Assembly: GCA_030151165.1 (NCBI GenBank)
Contig: JASLEM010000134.1
Location: 1-8,399 of the forward strand
Direction: 5' to 3'
DNA: 8,399 bases
From: Burkholderiaceae bacterium
GTDB taxonomy: Bacteria; Pseudomonadota; Gammaproteobacteria; Burkholderiales; Burkholderiaceae
The notes beneath the pieces are model-generated. The model did no database searches. It had not been told where the DNA came from and saw only the letters and a program-made list of their open reading frames with translations. This document shows, one piece after another, positions 6,073 to 8,399 of the stretch (positions are counted from its first letter, which is position 1; every line of letters begins with the position of its first letter). The translations under genes and the position numbers were made by a program.

Positions 6073-8118
6073 ATGTACGCGATCCCCTTCCTCGACATCC
6101 CGCCCCTGCGATCGGCCGCCGGCCGCGTGTGCCTGCCCGGCTCGAAGAGCATCTCCAACCGCGTGCTGCTGCTCGCCGGCCTCGCCGCGGGCACGACGGC
6201 GGTGCACGAGCTGCTCGACTCCGACGACACGCGCGTCATGCTCGCCGCGCTCGAGGCGCTCGGCTCTGGCCTGGAGCGCGACGGCGCCGTGCTGCGCGTC
6301 ACCGGCATCGGTGGCACGTTGTCGACGAAGCAGGCGGCGCTGTTCCTCGGCAACGCCGGCACCGCGATGCGCCCGCTCACCGCCGCGCTGGCCGTGCTCG
6401 CGACGCTGCAGGGCGGCACCTTCGAGCTGTCGGGCGTGCCGCGCATGCACGAGCGGCCGATCGGCGACCTCGTCGACGCGCTCGTCCAGCTCGGATGCCC
6501 CGTCGGGTATCTCGGCAACACCGGCTTCCCGCCGCTGAAGATCGGCGACGGCACGGCCGGCCACCTGCGCACGGCCGAGCCGATCCGCGTGCGCGGCGAC
6601 GTGTCGAGCCAGTTCCTGACCGCGCTGCTGCTCGCGCTGCCGCTGGCCACGGCCGACGGCCCGGTCACGATCGCGGTCGACGGCGAGCTGATCTCCAAGC
6701 CCTACGTCGACATCACGCTGAACCTGCTCGCGCGCTTCGGCATCGCCGTCGAGCGCGACGCCGCGCATCCGTACGCGCGCTTCACGCTGCCGCAGGGCTC
6801 GCAGTACCGTTCGCCGGGCGCGATCCACGTCGAGGCGGATGCGTCGTCGGCGTCGTACTTCGTGGCGCTCGGCGCGCTCGCCGCCGTCGACGCGCCGGTG
6901 CGCATCGAGGGCGTCGGGCTCGACTCGATCCAGGGCGACATCCGCTTCGTCGACGCCGCCCGCGCGATGGGCGCGCAGGTCGAGGGCGGCGCCGGCTGGC
7001 TCGAGGTGCGCCGCGGCGCGTGGCCGCTCAAGGCGATCGCGCTCGACTGCAACCACATCCCCGACGCCGCGATGACGCTGGCCGTGATGGCGCTCTACGC
7101 CGACGGCCCCACGCGGCTCACGAACATCGCGAGCTGGCGCGTCAAGGAGACCGACCGCATCGCCGCGATGGCCGCCGAGCTGCGCAAGGTGGGCGCCGAG
7201 GTCGTCGAGGGCGCGGACTTCATCGAGGTCACGCCGCCCCGCTCGAAGGACGCCTGGCGGGCCGGCGAGATCCGCACCTACGACGACCACCGCATGGCGA
7301 TGTGCCTGTCGCTGGCCGCGTTCAATGCGCTGGCGGGTGCCGCGCCGGCCGTGCCGGTGCGCATCCTCGAGCCGCAGTGCGTCGCCAAGACCTTCCCCGA
7401 CTACTTCGAGGCGATGTTCTCGCTCTCGAAGGCCGATGCCGCCGACGTGCCGGTGATCGCGATCGACGGCCCGACGGCGTCCGGCAAGGGCACGCTCGCG
7501 TCGCTGGTCGCGCAGCGCCTCGGCTTCGAGCTGCTCGACTCCGGCGCGCTCTACCGCGCGACCGCGCTGGCGGTGCAGCGCGCGGGCGCCGAGCCGACCG
7601 ACGAGGCCGCCGTCGCCGCGATCGCCGCCGCGCTCGACCTGCGCTTCGAGGGCGACCGCGCGTTCCTGGCCGGCGCCGATGTCTCGGACGAACTGCGCCT
7701 GGAGGCCACGGGCAACCTCGCCTCGAAGATCTCGTCCCACCCCGCCGTGCGCCGCGCGCTGGACGCGCTGCAGCTGTCGTTCCGCAAGCCGCCCGGCCTC
7801 GTGGCCGACGGCCGCGACATGGGCACCGTCGTGTTCCCGGGCGCGCCGCTGAAGGTCTTCCTGACCGCCAGCGTCGAGACCCGGGCCGCCCGCCGGCATA
7901 ACCAATTGAAATCCAGGGGCATTTCTGCTAATATCGACAGTCTTCTCGCGGAACTCCAGGCGCGGGACGCGCGCGACATGAATCGCGCCGTCGCACCCCT
8001 GAAGCCTGCCGAAGATGCGGTGTTGCTCGACAACTCCGGCATGTCGATCGACGCCTGCGTCGACTTCGTGCTCGGCCTGTGGAACGACCGCCGCAAGCAA
8101 GCCAAGCCCACCGCCTGA
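6073..8118 (+). CDS. aroA-cmk: Fused EPSP synthase / cytidylate kinase
   Basis: One uninterrupted frame of 681 residues encodes two cytosolic enzymes. Residues ~1-452 are 3-phosphoshikimate 1-carboxyvinyltransferase (AroA), which joins PEP and shikimate-3-phosphate to form EPSP on the way to chorismate. Residues ~458-681 are CMP/dCMP kinase (Cmk). AroA motifs are [10 protein letters not shown] (21-30), [10 protein letters not shown] (92-101), RMHERP (124-129), DASSASYF (256-263), NHIPDAAM with catalytic Asp331, and RVKETDR (356-362). Gly96, Thr97, Pro101 and Arg124 fall at the same numbers as in E. coli, so this is a class I, glyphosate-sensitive type. Cmk motifs are the P-loop GPTASGKGT (466-474), [23 protein letters not shown] (from 579) and [13 protein letters not shown] (631-643). 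The linker, about SLSKADAAD, is only a few residues long. The frame is open upstream of 6073, but that part is out of register with TyrA and not AroA-like. The ATG lacks a Shine-Dalgarno. Fused AroA-Cmk proteins are annotated in Burkholderiales, so the fusion is genuine rather than a missed stop. Confidence 0.95.
   Translation: MYAIPFLDIPPLRSAAGRVCLPGSKSISNRVLLLAGLAAGTTAVHELLDSDDTRVMLAALEALGSGLERDGAVLRVTGIGGTLSTKQAALFLGNAGTAMRPLTAALAVLATLQGGTFELSGVPRMHERPIGDLVDALVQLGCPVGYLGNTGFPPLKIGDGTAGHLRTAEPIRVRGDVSSQFLTALLLALPLATADGPVTIAVDGELISKPYVDITLNLLARFGIAVERDAAHPYARFTLPQGSQYRSPGAIHVEADASSASYFVALGALAAVDAPVRIEGVGLDSIQGDIRFVDAARAMGAQVEGGAGWLEVRRGAWPLKAIALDCNHIPDAAMTLAVMALYADGPTRLTNIASWRVKETDRIAAMAAELRKVGAEVVEGADFIEVTPPRSKDAWRAGEIRTYDDHRMAMCLSLAAFNALAGAAPAVPVRILEPQCVAKTFPDYFEAMFSLSKADAADVPVIAIDGPTASGKGTLASLVAQRLGFELLDSGALYRATALAVQRAGAEPTDEAAVAAIAAALDLRFEGDRAFLAGADVSDELRLEATGNLASKISSHPAVRRALDALQLSFRKPPGLVADGRDMGTVVFPGAPLKVFLTASVETRAARRHNQLKSRGISANIDSLLAELQARDARDMNRAVAPLKPAEDAVLLDNSGMSIDACVDFVLGLWNDRRKQAKPTA
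7906..7934 (+). promoter_or_regulatory. Internal promoter within cmk, probably for rpsA
   Basis: TTGAAA (7906-7911; 5 of 6 matches to TTGACA) is followed after exactly 17 nt by TAATAT (7929-7934; 4 of 6), which is preceded by TGC, giving an extended -10. Transcription would start near 7940, about 330 nt before rpsA. It lies inside the cmk coding region at codons ~612-621. There the codons (TTG, AAA, AGG, ATT, TCT, GCT, AAT, then AGT, CTT) are strikingly AT-rich compared with the rest of the gene, as if the DNA were also selected for promoter function. E. coli rpsA is likewise known to have promoters upstream that reach into cmk. Confidence 0.75.
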
Positions 8119-8270
8119 GCCCCAGCGCTCTCGCATCCGGGACGGACCCGAAAATCCGGCCCGGAGCGGTGAACTTTCCACTCTAACCCTGCGCTCCTCC
8201 CGGACCGCAACAGCCGCCAGCGCTCTCTTCGTCCTTCGTTTCGAGACGCCCGGCCATCCCAGGAAATTCA
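8119..8270 (+). other. rpsA leader region with hairpin and short direct repeat
   Basis: This 152-nt gap would be the 3' part of the rpsA leader. A stem at 8137-8164 pairs CCGGG with CCCGG and CGGA with TCCG around an A/G mismatch and an 8-nt loop; there is no T-run, so it is not an obvious terminator. CCAGCGCTCTC occurs twice, at 8122-8132 and 8217-8227. The stretch 8171-8260 is comparatively pyrimidine-rich and less structured. In E. coli, S1 represses its own translation through the rpsA leader, so a structured leader is plausible here, but no E. coli-like fold was demonstrated. Confidence 0.35.
8261..8264 (+). promoter_or_regulatory. rpsA ribosome binding site
   Basis: AGGA lies 6 nt before the ATG at 8271. 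It is a short Shine-Dalgarno for such a highly expressed gene. In E. coli, rpsA is known to be translated efficiently with a poor Shine-Dalgarno because its leader structure is recognised, so a modest site is not surprising. Confidence 0.65.
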
Positions 8271-8399
8271 ATGCCCAAGACCCAAGCCATCACCGATTTC
8301 GCGCCCGATTCCTTCGCCGCGATGTTCGAGGAATCGCTGAAGAGCAGCGAAATGCGCTCCGGCGAAGTCATCACTGCCGAAGTGGTGCGCATCGATCAC
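8271..8399 (+). CDS. rpsA: 30S ribosomal protein S1, N-terminal fragment (3' end outside window)
   Basis: RpsA is the large mRNA-binding protein of the 30S subunit, needed for translation of structured or weak-SD messages. Only the first 43 codons are present and the frame is open to the window end. The sequence begins MPKTQAITDF and continues with FAAMFEESLKSSEMRSGEV, matching the conserved S1 N-terminus (FAxLFEESL...RxGxIVxGxV), which anchors the protein to the ribosome and starts the first S1 domain. The ATG has AGGA 6 nt upstream. Its place directly after cmk is the conserved order in Proteobacteria and supports the call. ihfB is the usual next gene but is not visible here. Confidence 0.95.
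   Translation, partial: MPKTQAITDFAPDSFAAMFEESLKSSEMRSGEVITAEVVRIDH

Noticed and set aside
7427..7460. Separate internal start for cmk (GTG 7447 with GAAGG 7428-7432)
   Set aside because: The spacing of 14 nt is long, the nearby ATG at 7436 is out of frame, and there is no stop codon ending aroA. A fusion is simpler.
8182..8187. TCTAAC as a second rpsA -10 box
   Set aside because: Only 4 of 6 matches, and no -35 at a suitable distance; the promoter at 7906-7934 is far better.
6028..8271. Very long open frame on the minus strand opposite aroA-cmk
   Set aside because: It is a shadow of a GC-rich gene: Arg/His/Asp-rich composition, no recognisable domain, no ribosome binding site, and exactly antisense to a well-conserved protein.

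Overview
This window is a high-GC (about 70% by eye) bacterial chromosome segment. It carries the conserved block gyrA – serC – pheA – tyrA – aroA/cmk – rpsA, a core locus of Beta- and Gammaproteobacteria that Jensen and colleagues described in pseudomonads as a mixed-function supraoperon. The aroA-cmk fusion, the start of the AroA sequence and the codon use suggest a betaproteobacterium of the order Burkholderiales, perhaps near Rubrivivax, Methylibium, Leptothrix or the Comamonadaceae. No mobile element, tRNA, rRNA or CRISPR array was seen.

Layout. Positions 1-1669 hold the 3' two thirds of gyrA (DNA gyrase subunit A). serC follows after 4 nt, and pheA overlaps serC by 8 nt, so these three genes look translationally coupled. 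At 3871-5164 the plus-strand series is interrupted by two minus-strand genes of unknown function. One encodes a 95-residue lipoprotein and the other a 160-residue secreted protein with one Cys pair. In several relatives this interval holds a hisC-type aminotransferase gene, which is absent here. The secreted-protein gene has a good ribosome binding site, a candidate sigma-70 promoter and, just upstream, a perfect 8-bp inverted repeat that looks like an operator. The plus-strand series then restarts with its own candidate promoter: tyrA (5165-6025), an aroA-cmk fusion (6073-8118), and the first 43 codons of rpsA (8271 to the window end).

How the genes work together. AroA makes EPSP, the precursor of chorismate. 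PheA takes chorismate through prephenate to phenylpyruvate, and TyrA takes prephenate towards tyrosine. SerC makes phosphoserine and also serves vitamin B6 synthesis. Cmk recycles CMP/dCMP for nucleic acid synthesis, RpsA is ribosomal protein S1, and GyrA supercoils DNA. The locus therefore combines amino acid synthesis with growth-linked core functions.

Most notable observations: a well-formed extended -10 promoter embedded in the cmk coding region, with visibly atypical codons, probably driving rpsA; the single-frame AroA-Cmk fusion; the operator-like palindrome upstream of an unknown secreted protein; and the reverse-strand gene pair splitting the aromatic operon. Most of the window is otherwise ordinary core genome. 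I did not find a convincing novel multi-gene system.
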